Made by a program: the position numbers and the translations under genes
NCBI GenBank assembly: GCA_045545175.1
Contig: JAZQAK010000024.1
Span: 1-64,000 of the forward strand
From: RGIG6165 sp045545175
Lineage (GTDB): Bacteria > Bacillota > Clostridia > Oscillospirales > Feifaniaceae
Reading direction: 5' to 3'
Length of the DNA stretch: 64,000 nt
Notes under the pieces: model-generated
What the model was told of the DNA's origin: nothing
Databases searched by the model: none
What the model saw: the letters and a program-made list of their open reading frames with translations, nothing else
Shown: positions 1-7,602 of the stretch, piece after piece
Layout of the letters: each line of letters starts with the position of its first letter
How positions within the stretch are numbered: the first letter of the stretch is position 1

Positions 1-71
1 GACTTGAACCCACACGAGCGAAGCCCACTACCACCTCAAAGTAGCGTGTCTGCCGATTCCACCACGACCGC
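1..71 (-). tRNA. tRNA-Leu(GAG), 3' end cut off by the window start
   Basis: Read on the minus strand, the gene starts with acceptor strand GCGGTCG at 71 and has a leucine-type D-arm. The anticodon stem CTACT/GGTAG encloses loop TTGAGGT, so the anticodon is GAG. A long variable arm follows, as expected for a class II tRNA, then GTTCAA of the T-loop. The acceptor 3' strand lies outside the window. It should read CUC and CUU codons. Confidence 0.93.
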
Positions 72-96
72 GGATATGAAATTTTCATGCCTATAT

Positions 97-125
97 ATTA
101 TAGCAACTTTATAACCGTTTGTCAA
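97..125 (-). promoter_or_regulatory. sigma-A promoter of tRNA-Leu(GAG)
   Basis: On the minus strand TTGACA (120-125) and TATAAT (97-102) are separated by exactly 17 nt, a perfect consensus about 25 nt upstream of the tRNA. Confidence 0.85.
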
Positions 126-225
126 GAGGTAAATTTGAAAAAAATCGGAAATTATAAAAAATTTCCTGTAGATTTCTCTTATTTTCGGAGACAATAATAC
201 CAAATAAGGAAAAAGGAGAATCGCT

Positions 226-417
226 ATGTTAATGTTAAATCGAAAAAACCATTGCGGCAAAATCTCTTTGGGCACTGCCGTTGCTGTCATCGCCGCTGCC
301 CATATCGCCGCAGGTGTGATTTTATGTAAAAGTTCTTGCCATCATTCCCCCTCATTACAACAGATGGCAAAACGGGCAAAACGGACGGTTGTGGGACTGA
401 TCCGGGAAATCATTTGA
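226..417 (+). CDS. small predicted membrane protein, 63 aa, unknown
   Basis: I do not recognise this family. The ATG follows AAAGGAG with good spacing. A basic N-terminus is followed by one hydrophobic Ala/Ile/Val-rich segment (about residues 15-34), then a Cys-His-His patch and a strongly basic tail (KRAKR). This suggests a single-pass inner-membrane peptide with its basic tail in the cytoplasm. Only 13 nt separate it from the next gene, which has its own ribosome site, so the two are probably one small operon ended by the hairpin at 866. It is too short to assign a function. Confidence 0.6.
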   Translation: MLMLNRKNHCGKISLGTAVAVIAAAHIAAGVILCKSSCHHSPSLQQMAKRAKRTVVGLIREII

Positions 418-430
418 AAGGACAAAAGTC

Positions 431-865
431 ATGATTGAACAAGATACCATAAAATTATTGCGAGAATGTGACGCTGGGGTCAAGATGGGAGTTTCGTCCA
501 TTGACGACGTTCTCGACGCGGTGCATAGCAAAGAATTAAAAGAATACTTGACCCGGTGTCGGAACGAACACGTTAAACTGAACGACGAAGTACAAGCCGC
601 GTTAGAGCGATTCCACGACGATGGAAAAGATCCGAACCCCATCGCAAAGGGAATGTCCTGGATTAAAACCAACGTGAAGTTGGCGGCAGATGAATCGGAC
701 GAAACCGTTGCAGATCTGATGACCGACGGTTGCAATATGGGTGTAAAGTCGCTCAACCGCTATCTAAATCAGTACGAGGCGGCGGACGAGGTGTCAAAAG
801 ACATCGCAAAACGCCTGATAAACCTCGAAGAAAAACTTGCCGTTGATATACGAAAATATCTGTAA
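431..865 (+). CDS. predicted all-helical (four-helix-bundle) protein, 144 aa
   Basis: This soluble, highly charged protein is predicted to be entirely helical, with heptad-like stretches and no signal peptide. Its size and helix pattern resemble DUF2383-type ferritin-like four-helix bundles, but I see no convincing pair of ExxH metal motifs, so metal binding is not claimed. It starts with ATG after GAAAGGA and lies 13 nt downstream of the 63-aa membrane peptide, which suggests the two products work together. A strong terminator follows immediately. The function is unknown. Confidence 0.6.
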   Translation: MIEQDTIKLLRECDAGVKMGVSSIDDVLDAVHSKELKEYLTRCRNEHVKLNDEVQAALERFHDDGKDPNPIAKGMSWIKTNVKLAADESDETVADLMTDGCNMGVKSLNRYLNQYEAADEVSKDIAKRLINLEEKLAVDIRKYL

Positions 866-893
866 AAGAGGTCATAGCAGACCTCTTTTTAAT
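866..893 (+). terminator. rho-independent terminator
   Basis: AAGAGGTC pairs with GACCTCTT around a 6-nt loop and is followed by a T-run. It ends the 226-865 operon. Confidence 0.85.
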
Positions 894-921
894 TTACAAT
901 CCGCTTTTTGTGTAGTATACT
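893..921 (+). promoter_or_regulatory. promoter of the lipoprotein gene at 956
   Basis: TTTACA (893-898), a 17-nt spacer and TATACT (916-921). It begins within the T-tail of the preceding terminator. Confidence 0.7.
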
Positions 922-955
922 GTAAGTAACAACGTTAAAGAAAAGGGGTCTGATT

Positions 956-1594
956 ATGAAAAAAATAATATCATTGGTTCTCGCACTCGTTATGCTGTTC
1001 TCCTTTACGGCATGTTCACCTAAAACTCCGCTCGTGCAGCCACCCGAACCCGAATTTTCTTTGGGTACAATCGTGGATAACACTTACGAAAATCCCTTTA
1101 TAGGTCTTGGCATTGCCCTTGGAGATGACTGGAGATTCCATACGGAAGATGAAATCAAGGAATTAAACAATCTGGCAACCGACCTTATAGGTGACGAGTA
1201 CGAAGAAACAGTCAAGAATGCAGAGCTCATATACGATATGTTTGCTCAGAATACCAACGATTTTAGCAGCATTAATGTTATTATGGAAAAAAAGGGCAAG
1301 GGAAATTACGATGAAGACGCATTGGTTGCAATGCTCAGACTCGCCCTCCCCGAGCTTGAAGATGTGCTTGTTTCAGCGGGATTTGACAAAGCCAAAGAGT
1401 CGGGGGTTGTCATTACAAAAATCGGTAACGAGCGTTTCCCCTCCACCCTGATACACAGCACCCTCGGAGAAAATGACTTCTACCAGAAGCAGTTATGCAA
1501 AAATGTCGGCGAATATCTTATTTACATCACAATCTCAACTACAAGCGAGGCTACTCTGACGGATATAATAGAACAGTTCTACATAATTGGATAA
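956..1594 (+). CDS. lipoprotein of unknown function, 212 aa
   Basis: The N-terminus is a lipoprotein signal: MKKII, a hydrophobic stretch, then lipobox FTAC with the modified Cys near residue 20, so the protein should be anchored outside the membrane. The mature part is acidic, mixed alpha/beta and lacks any motif I recognise. It starts with ATG after AAAGGGG. It has its own promoter and terminator, so it is monocistronic. Similar small lipoproteins of unknown role are common in gut Clostridia. Confidence 0.7.
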   Translation: MKKIISLVLALVMLFSFTACSPKTPLVQPPEPEFSLGTIVDNTYENPFIGLGIALGDDWRFHTEDEIKELNNLATDLIGDEYEETVKNAELIYDMFAQNTNDFSSINVIMEKKGKGNYDEDALVAMLRLALPELEDVLVSAGFDKAKESGVVITKIGNERFPSTLIHSTLGENDFYQKQLCKNVGEYLIYITISTTSEATLTDIIEQFYIIG

Positions 1595-1624
1595 AAAAAG
1601 AGACCTATATGGTCTCTTTTTTTA
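1595..1624. terminator. bidirectional terminator between the lipoprotein gene and purC
   Basis: AAAAGAGACC and GGTCTCTTTT flank a 5-nt loop, with A-rich and T-rich tails, so it can stop both converging transcripts. Confidence 0.85.
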
Positions 1625-1625
1625 T

Positions 1626-2309
1626 TTATCTGTTGAGTATGAGCTTTGTGAGTTCTACGGGTTCAACAATCTTGCCGTCCTTATAAACACGCATATTGCC
1701 TGATGCTATTTCGTCTATAAGAATAACTTCGTCGTTGTTGTAGCCGAATTCAAACTTAATATCCCAAAGGTCAAGACCGATAGACTTAAGATCGTCAGCA
1801 ACGATTTTTGTGATTTTAAGCGTCTGCTCCTTCATGCTTTCGAACATTGCAGGTGTCATTACGCCGAGTGCTGCAAGACCTTCGCCCGTTACAAGCGGAT
1901 CGCCCTTAGCATCGTTCTTGAATGTACATTCAACGTAACCGCCTTCAAGAACAGTACCGTCTTCAATATATTCACCGTATCTGCGGATAAAACTACCCGT
2001 AGCAACAAGACGGCATATAACTTCAAGACCGTGACCGAAAACTGTTGCAGGAAGAACTTCCATAGTCGCATCTTCAACGTTTGCAGATACGTAATGAGTC
2101 TTTATGCCTGCTTTTTTGAGAAGTTCAAAATAGTGAACGGACGTTTCAAGATTTGCCTTGCCTATACCTTCAATCGTAAGACCGACACTGTTTTCGCCCG
2201 GATCAAACACACCGTCTTTACCTGTGCAATCGTCCTTAAACTTAAGCATTACGTTGCCGTTGTCAAGACCGTATACGTCTTTGGTTTTACCTTCATAAAG
2301 TTTTTTCAT
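1626..2309 (-). CDS. purC: phosphoribosylaminoimidazole-succinocarboxamide (SAICAR) synthase
   Basis: PurC joins aspartate to CAIR using ATP in de novo purine synthesis. The protein opens with the family hallmark KKLYEGKTKDVY and carries FKDDCTGKDGVFDPG, CRLVATGSFIRRYG and the C-terminal DIKFEFG...ILIDEI motif. At 227 aa it is the usual bacterial size. I chose ATG 2309 because AAGGAAG lies 8 nt upstream; the frame also has GTG at 2318, which sits too close to that site. A TATAAT lies at 2359-2364 on the minus strand with a weak -35. No purine riboswitch is present in the 90-nt leader. No other pur genes are adjacent. Confidence 0.95.
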   Translation of the reverse strand: MKKLYEGKTKDVYGLDNGNVMLKFKDDCTGKDGVFDPGENSVGLTIEGIGKANLETSVHYFELLKKAGIKTHYVSANVEDATMEVLPATVFGHGLEVICRLVATGSFIRRYGEYIEDGTVLEGGYVECTFKNDAKGDPLVTGEGLAALGVMTPAMFESMKEQTLKITKIVADDLKSIGLDLWDIKFEFGYNNDEVILIDEIASGNMRVYKDGKIVEPVELTKLILNR

Positions 2310-2398
2310 CAGAAGCACTTCCTTTTTTCTATGTATGGAATTTTAAAAAACAAGATGTATTATAACACACATTTTTTTATTTGTATATATTTTTCTTC

Positions 2399-3697
2399 TT
2401 ATTTTTTTACAACACGGCAAGAATTTATGCCGTAATACTTAAAAAGCTTTACCGCTTTTTCATCTATCCGCTCACCGCATACGACTATCGGAATTGCAGG
2501 AGGACAGGATACAGCCGTATCTGAAAGCACCCTGCCGTCACACAGAGAAACGGGCAATTCTTCCGACTGCGAAAAGACCGCTTCTCTTATCGAAAGCACC
2601 TTTTGACATACCGTTAAAGGCGGTGCTTTTTCTGTTATCGCCTCTCTTTTAGGGATGGCGTTAAGTGCTTTTGAAAGCCTTGAAAGGTCGGTTTCGGGTG
2701 TTAACATCATCACCGTGTAATCGGGGTCAGAAAACTCGCATACAACGCCCTGCTTTTCAAGCAGTTTTGCAAATTCTTCACCCGTATAACCGTAAGGCTT
2801 GGTTTCAAGCGTTATCTTAAGAGGCTCATCTCCGACTAAGGTATACCCCTCAAGACTTTCTTTTAATTGCAAAACGCTTTTTTCAAAAACTTCAAGTTTT
2901 TCCCCGTAAGTTTCAAGATATTCATTTGCCTTATCGAGTGACTGCAAAATGAGATAGGACGGACTTGTTGAAGCAAAAAGTGAAAGTGCATTTTCCGCCT
3001 GCTCACACAGCATTTTATCCGCATTTTCCGATATATGCAGATATGCACCGCCCGTCAGCACGGGCAGGGTTTTGTGTGCCGAATCGCAACACATATCCGC
3101 ACCGAGCGTTATGGGATGAACATCCTTTTGCAGAAAACGCATATATGCACCGTGTGCATTGTCCACAAGAAGCAAAACGCCGTGTTTGTGGCATACCTTT
3201 GCTATTTCACCGACGGGCAACACGTTGCCGAGATAGTCGGGACTCGTTATATATACCGCAGACGGCTTATTATTTGCAAGATAGTTTTCCACAAAATCGG
3301 GCGTAATTTCACAGGAAATTACACCTGCATTTTCGGGACACAACCAGTCAACCTCAAAATCGCAGAGTGCCGCCGCAGATACGAACGCCTTATGAGCATT
3401 TCTGCCTGCCGCAATCAAGGGCTTTTTGCCGTAAAGTTTTGCAAGAAACAGCATAGCACGAATGCAAAGCGACGAGCCTTCGGTTGAATAGAGCGTTTTT
3501 GCCGTGCCGAAAAGGGATGAGGCGTTATCCTCACTCTCTTTTATTATGCCTTTTGCATTGTAAAGCACGTCTGCCCCCTCTATTTCGGTTATATCGTACC
3601 TTTCAATATCACCGAGCCCCTTATGACCGGGCATATGAAGGCGCAAAACGTCTTTCTTTGCGTATTCCTTTACAAAATCACAGATAGGCGTATTCAT
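2399..3697 (-). CDS. Orn/Lys/Arg decarboxylase family PLP enzyme
   Basis: A fold-type I PLP decarboxylase of the SpeA/YaaO type. HMPGHKG at residues 21-27 and SAHKTLP, with the Schiff-base lysine near K209, are diagnostic; LLLVDNAHGAY is the PLP-ring aspartate motif. The C-terminal Orn/Lys/Arg domain is present and ends with CPPAIPIVV. At 432 aa it is somewhat shorter than Bacillus SpeA (about 490). The substrate (arginine, lysine or ornithine, hence agmatine or polyamine output) cannot be decided by eye. Its ATG overlaps the scfB stop as TAATG, so translation is probably coupled and it belongs to the scfA-scfB transcript. Confidence 0.87.
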   Translation of the reverse strand: MNTPICDFVKEYAKKDVLRLHMPGHKGLGDIERYDITEIEGADVLYNAKGIIKESEDNASSLFGTAKTLYSTEGSSLCIRAMLFLAKLYGKKPLIAAGRNAHKAFVSAAALCDFEVDWLCPENAGVISCEITPDFVENYLANNKPSAVYITSPDYLGNVLPVGEIAKVCHKHGVLLLVDNAHGAYMRFLQKDVHPITLGADMCCDSAHKTLPVLTGGAYLHISENADKMLCEQAENALSLFASTSPSYLILQSLDKANEYLETYGEKLEVFEKSVLQLKESLEGYTLVGDEPLKITLETKPYGYTGEEFAKLLEKQGVVCEFSDPDYTVMMLTPETDLSRLSKALNAIPKREAITEKAPPLTVCQKVLSIREAVFSQSEELPVSLCDGRVLSDTAVSCPPAIPIVVCGERIDEKAVKLFKYYGINSCRVVKK

Positions 3698-5067
3698 TAT
3701 TCTCCACCGAGCGTCTTTGCCGCCTCAAGCATAATTGCACATTCCATACGCTTGCGGAAAAGTTCACAACCGTCCTTATAAACGCCCTTGACAGAGCCCG
3801 TCGAATGATATGCGTTTGCCGCACATCCACCCGAACAATAAAGCCTTGCCCAGCAATCCTTACACTCGGGGCGTGAATATACGTTGCAGGAGGCAAATTC
3901 ATCCTGAATTTTTGTATTCGTAACGCCATTCCACACGTCGCCAAGCTTGAACTTTTCTTCACCGACAAACTGATGACAGGGGTACAAGTCACCCCACGGG
4001 GTGACAGCCATATATTCCGTACCCGAGCCACAACCCGAAATGCGTTTGTATATACACGGACCACCCTTAAGGTCAACCATATAGTGATAGAAGGTGAAAG
4101 GCTTTCCTTCACGGTGTTTTTGAAGCATAAGTTCTGCAAGTTTTTCATACTGCTCAAAAACTACCGCCAAATCCTCTTTAGTGAGTGCCGACGGGTCACC
4201 CGGAGGGCATACCGCAGGCTCCATACTGAGTTCGGTAAAGCCGAGGCGAAGCATCTCCTCAATATCCTTCAAAAAGTCGGGATTTGCATGGGTAAACGTA
4301 CCCCTCATATAGTAGTTTTTATTTCCGCGTGCCTTGACAAATTTCTGGAATTTGGGCACAATCTTCTCCCAGCTGCCGTTACCCGCATAGTCGACACGGA
4401 AACGGTCATGAACTTCTTTTCTGCCGTCAAGACTGAGAACGACGTTACTCATTTCCTTATTTGAAAACTCGATAACGTCATCGTCAACAAGCACGCCGTT
4501 GGTCGTAAGCGTAAAACGGAAGTTCTTTTTAGCATCCTTTTCAATTGAACGGGCGTATGCAACGAGTTGCTTTACAACGTCAAAATTCATAAGAGGCTCG
4601 CCGCCGAAAAAGTCAACCTCAAGATTCCTGCGGCTGCCTGAATTTTCAACGAGAAAATCAAGCGCACGTTTGCCCACTTCAAAGGACATCACCGCACGGT
4701 CGCCGTGATACTTGCCCTGACTTGCAAAACAGTAAGAACAGTTGAGATTACACGTATGTGCAACGTGCAGACAGAGTGCCTTGATTATACCCGCACTCCT
4801 CTCCTTAAGCTCGCCCGCCATACCCGAAAAAGTGTCTTTAGCAAAGAGTTTGCCTGCATTTTTGAGTTCCTCAATCTGTTCAAAACACTCGTCTATTTCA
4901 GATTCTGCAACGTCATATTTACTTAAGATTTCAGCAGTTATCGCCTGCCTGTCACAATCCTCATATTTTTCAATTATGTCGTATGCAATTTCATCGACTA
5001 TATGCACCGAGCCCGAATAAATATCGAGCACGATATTCATACCGCCGAGTTTGTAACAATGTACCAT
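3697..5067 (-). CDS. scfB: radical SAM/SPASM SCIFF-peptide maturase (thioether cross-linking)
   Basis: This enzyme installs Cys-thioether links in the neighbouring SCIFF (ranthipeptide) precursor. An N-terminal peptide-recognition region precedes CxxxCxxC at C106/C110/C113, which binds the SAM [4Fe-4S] cluster. The C-terminal SPASM region has many cysteines (CGSG, YPCHQ, CNVYSRPECKDC, YCSGGC) for auxiliary clusters. I chose ATG 5067 (MVHCYKLGG), the usual start of the family, after GGGGAG; ATG 5079 upstream is an alternative. It lies directly downstream of its peptide gene, separated by a hairpin, and is followed by the decarboxylase with a 1-nt overlap. The product's biological role is not established. 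Confidence 0.94.
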   Translation of the reverse strand: MVHCYKLGGMNIVLDIYSGSVHIVDEIAYDIIEKYEDCDRQAITAEILSKYDVAESEIDECFEQIEELKNAGKLFAKDTFSGMAGELKERSAGIIKALCLHVAHTCNLNCSYCFASQGKYHGDRAVMSFEVGKRALDFLVENSGSRRNLEVDFFGGEPLMNFDVVKQLVAYARSIEKDAKKNFRFTLTTNGVLVDDDVIEFSNKEMSNVVLSLDGRKEVHDRFRVDYAGNGSWEKIVPKFQKFVKARGNKNYYMRGTFTHANPDFLKDIEEMLRLGFTELSMEPAVCPPGDPSALTKEDLAVVFEQYEKLAELMLQKHREGKPFTFYHYMVDLKGGPCIYKRISGCGSGTEYMAVTPWGDLYPCHQFVGEEKFKLGDVWNGVTNTKIQDEFASCNVYSRPECKDCWARLYCSGGCAANAYHSTGSVKGVYKDGCELFRKRMECAIMLEAAKTLGGE

Positions 5068-5084
5068 TTTACTCCCCATTCCAC

Positions 5085-5111
5085 AAAAAATGCCGCTCAC
5101 CGAGCGGCATT
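5085..5111 (-). terminator. intercistronic hairpin/attenuator between scfA and scfB
   Basis: On the minus strand AATGCCGCT pairs with AGCGGCATT around a 5-nt loop and is followed by TTTTT. It lies between the precursor stop and the maturase start, so it should lower maturase expression relative to the peptide. Confidence 0.8.
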
Positions 5112-5123
5112 CTTGCACTTAAA

Positions 5124-5273
5124 TTACTTGCTTTCTGTGTTTTCGCACTGCTGATTTACAACGCCGCAACTTGTTTTGCAAGCAGACTGACAAGAAGTCT
5201 GACATTCGCCGCAACCGCCGTTCTTAGCGCTTTCACAGAGATTCTTAGTATCCAAAGTCATAATATGCTTCAT
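5124..5273 (-). CDS. scfA: SCIFF ranthipeptide precursor, 49 aa
   Basis: The precursor has leader MKHIMTLDTKNLCESAKNGG and a C-terminal core with six cysteines at 21, 24, 28, 32, 36 and 43, plus C13 in the leader. This is the six-cysteines-in-forty-five pattern conserved across Clostridia. A GGAGG site precedes ATG 5273; the reading frame is open further upstream but without a ribosome site. ScfB should cross-link core cysteines to acceptor residues. No exporter or protease gene is adjacent, so processing factors must lie elsewhere. Confidence 0.95.
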   Translation of the reverse strand: MKHIMTLDTKNLCESAKNGGCGECQTSCQSACKTSCGVVNQQCENTESK

Positions 5274-5304
5274 AGTTTTTGCCTCCAAAGTAATCTTTTT
5301 GTTA

Positions 5305-5333
5305 ATTGTATCACGAATATAAATATAAGTCAA
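5305..5333 (-). promoter_or_regulatory. promoter of scfA-scfB
   Basis: On the minus strand TTGACT (5328-5333) and TACAAT (5305-5310) are 17 nt apart, about 30 nt upstream of scfA. Confidence 0.75.
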
Positions 5334-5340
5334 TCAACTT

Positions 5341-5369
5341 TTGCTTTAACTTTTACTTTCTGTTATAAT
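5341..5369 (+). promoter_or_regulatory. promoter of the FliB-like gene
   Basis: TTGCTT (5341-5346), a 17-nt spacer and TATAAT (5364-5369). It is divergent from the scfA promoter, with only 7 nt between the two -35 boxes. Confidence 0.75.
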
Positions 5370-5390
5370 GCTTTTTGAGGAGATTGTCAT

Positions 5391-6245
5391 ATGAACGTTA
5401 TTGTACCCGATTATTACAAGGATTTTGAATGTATTGCCGACAGATGCAGACACAGTTGCTGCATCGGCTGGGAGATTGACATAGATGATGTCACCCTTTC
5501 GCACTACAAAAGTATAAAAGGCGATTTCGGAAAACGCCTCAAAGAAAATATATCGTTTGAGGACACGCCTCACTTTAGGCTGAGAGAGGATGAGCGTTGT
5601 CCCTTTCTTGATGAGTGCGGTCTCTGCGATATTATAAAAACGCTTGGCAAGGATGCCCTTTGTCAGATATGTGACGACCACCCGAGGTTTAAAAACTACT
5701 ACCCCGACCGTACTGAAATCGGGCTGGGGCTGTGTTGTGAGGCGGCGGCAGAACTGATTTTGGGAAAGAAGGAAAAAACGTATCTCGTTGGTAGTATCGA
5801 AAGTGATACATTTACCGCTTTTCGTGACAAGATTTTTTCAATTCTTCAGGACAGGTCTATACCACTTGACGAGCGTGCGGACAAGATGCTTTCCCTCTGC
5901 GGCGGGGAGTTTCCGCACAAAACTGCGGACGAGTGGAGAGATATTTACCTTTCACTCGAACGCCTCGACAATAAGTGGGAGGATTATTTAAACTCGCTTT
6001 GTGACTTTTCTTCATACGGTGACGACACCCCATACGAGCAACTGCTGACATACTTTATCTACCGTTATTTAACGCCCGATTGTGACCTTGCAAAAACTGC
6101 CACTTTTGCCGTTTTAAGCTACCGCATAATAAGGGCAATCGCAAGTGACGACTTCGAAAAACTTGTCGAAACGGCACGTATGTATTCATCGGAAATAGAA
6201 TATTCGGACGAAAACGCAGATATTTTAATAAAAAAATATTGTTAA
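5391..6245 (+). CDS. FliB-type (flagellin lysine-N-methylase-like) Cys-rich protein
   Basis: The N-terminal third carries the cysteine clusters typical of proteins annotated as flagellin lysine-N-methylase: CIADRCRHSCCIGWE and CPFLDECGLCD...CQICDDHPRF, likely for metal or Fe-S binding. The rest is helical and poorly conserved. At 284 aa it is shorter than many FliB proteins (about 400 aa). GAGGAG precedes the ATG. No flagellar gene lies in the window, and FliB-like proteins occur in many non-motile gut Clostridia, so the flagellin substrate is doubtful here. It is divergent from scfA. Confidence 0.72.
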   Translation: MNVIVPDYYKDFECIADRCRHSCCIGWEIDIDDVTLSHYKSIKGDFGKRLKENISFEDTPHFRLREDERCPFLDECGLCDIIKTLGKDALCQICDDHPRFKNYYPDRTEIGLGLCCEAAAELILGKKEKTYLVGSIESDTFTAFRDKIFSILQDRSIPLDERADKMLSLCGGEFPHKTADEWRDIYLSLERLDNKWEDYLNSLCDFSSYGDDTPYEQLLTYFIYRYLTPDCDLAKTATFAVLSYRIIRAIASDDFEKLVETARMYSSEIEYSDENADILIKKYC

Positions 6246-6290
6246 TTGTATTTAACTTATGCTATCCTATAAAAAATGGAGGATTATATT

Positions 6291-7553
6291 ATGAGAGACG
6301 AAACAAAATGCCTGCATGCAGGCTATACACCTAAAAATACAGAGCCGAGAGTTGTGCCCATAGTTCAGAGCACGACCTACGTTTACGATTCTACTGCCGA
6401 CGTTGCGGCTGTCTTTGACGACCCGACCAAGAGCCTTATCTATTCAAGATTTGAAAACCCCACGGTTATGGCGATTGAAGACAAGATTGCCGCACTTGAG
6501 GGCGGTGTCGGTGCAATGTGCACCTCGTCCGGTCAGGCGGCAACACTTATGTCGATACTCAACATCTGTAAATCGGGTGAAAGCATCGTTGCTTCATCAC
6601 AGATATACGGTGGTTCGGTAAATCTGCTTGCATACACTTTCAAAAAGCTTAACATCGAATGTATTTTCGTTGACCCCGATGCAAGTGAAGAAGAACTTTC
6701 AAAGGCAATCAAGCCCAACACGAAGGCGGTTATCGGTGAGACGATTGCAAACCCCGCACTTTCGGTGCTTGATATTGAGAAATTTGCAAGGGTTGCACAC
6801 AAGCACAACATTCCGCTTATCGTGGACAACACTTTTGCAACACCCGTACTCTGCAAGCCCTTTGAATTTGGGGCGGACATAGTTATTCATTCAACTTCAA
6901 AGTATATGGACGGTCATGCCGTACAGGTCGGCGGTGTTATCGTTGACAGCGGTAATTTCGACTGGACAAACGGCAACTTCCCCGAATTTACCGAGCCTGA
7001 CGAATCCTATCACGGCATCAGATACGTTGAAACCTACGGCAAGGCAGCCTACATAATCAAAGCACGTATGCAACTTATGAGAGACTTCGGTTGCTACCCT
7101 GCGGCACACTCGGCATTCTTACTCAACATGGGTCTTGAAACGCTTGCCGTAAGAATGAAGCAGTACTGTGAAAATGCACTCACCGTTGCAAAATTCTTTA
7201 AGGAAAGCGACAAGATAGAATCCGTCACCTACCCCGGTCTTGAGGGTGACAAGTATTACGAGCTCGGCAAGAAGTACCTTAAAGGTGCAAGCGGTGTCAT
7301 CGCAATCGTAATCAAGGGCGGTAAGGAAAAGGCAATCAAGTTTATGGACAGCCTTAAACTTGCTTCAAACGAGGTTCACGTTGCAGATATCCGCACGTGT
7401 GTGCTCCACCCTGCAGGTGAAACGCACCGTCAGCTTACTGAAGAACAGCTTGTTGCCGCAGGCATAAACCCCGGTCTTGTAAGATTCTCGGTTGGTTTAG
7501 AGAACATAGAAGATATATTAGACGACATTAAACAGGCTCTTGCCCAAATATAA
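6291..7553 (+). CDS. metY: O-acetylhomoserine sulfhydrylase / aminocarboxypropyltransferase
   Basis: A Cys/Met-metabolism PLP enzyme of the gamma family that makes homocysteine (or methionine from methanethiol) from O-acetylhomoserine. Visible motifs are YSRFENPT, the SSGQAA phosphate loop, VDNTFATP with the PLP aspartate, and HSTSKYMDGH with Schiff-base lysine K204. The length of 420 aa and the motif spacing fit MetY better than the shorter cystathionine synthases or lyases. I chose ATG 6291 because GGAGG lies 8 nt upstream; ATG 6276 overlaps that site. The 45-nt leader leaves no room for a SAM riboswitch or T-box. Confidence 0.93.
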   Translation: MRDETKCLHAGYTPKNTEPRVVPIVQSTTYVYDSTADVAAVFDDPTKSLIYSRFENPTVMAIEDKIAALEGGVGAMCTSSGQAATLMSILNICKSGESIVASSQIYGGSVNLLAYTFKKLNIECIFVDPDASEEELSKAIKPNTKAVIGETIANPALSVLDIEKFARVAHKHNIPLIVDNTFATPVLCKPFEFGADIVIHSTSKYMDGHAVQVGGVIVDSGNFDWTNGNFPEFTEPDESYHGIRYVETYGKAAYIIKARMQLMRDFGCYPAAHSAFLLNMGLETLAVRMKQYCENALTVAKFFKESDKIESVTYPGLEGDKYYELGKKYLKGASGVIAIVIKGGKEKAIKFMDSLKLASNEVHVADIRTCVLHPAGETHRQLTEEQLVAAGINPGLVRFSVGLENIEDILDDIKQALAQI

Positions 7554-7555
7554 AA

Positions 7556-7592
7556 AAACACCCGAAGGAAAATCCTTCGGGTGATATTTTTT
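7556..7592. terminator. bidirectional terminator metY/uraA
   Basis: CACCCGAAGGA (7559-7569) pairs with TCCTTCGGGTG (7573-7583). An A-run lies to the left and a T-run to the right, so it serves both convergent genes. Confidence 0.9.
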
Positions 7593-7602
7593 ATTCACTT
7601 AC

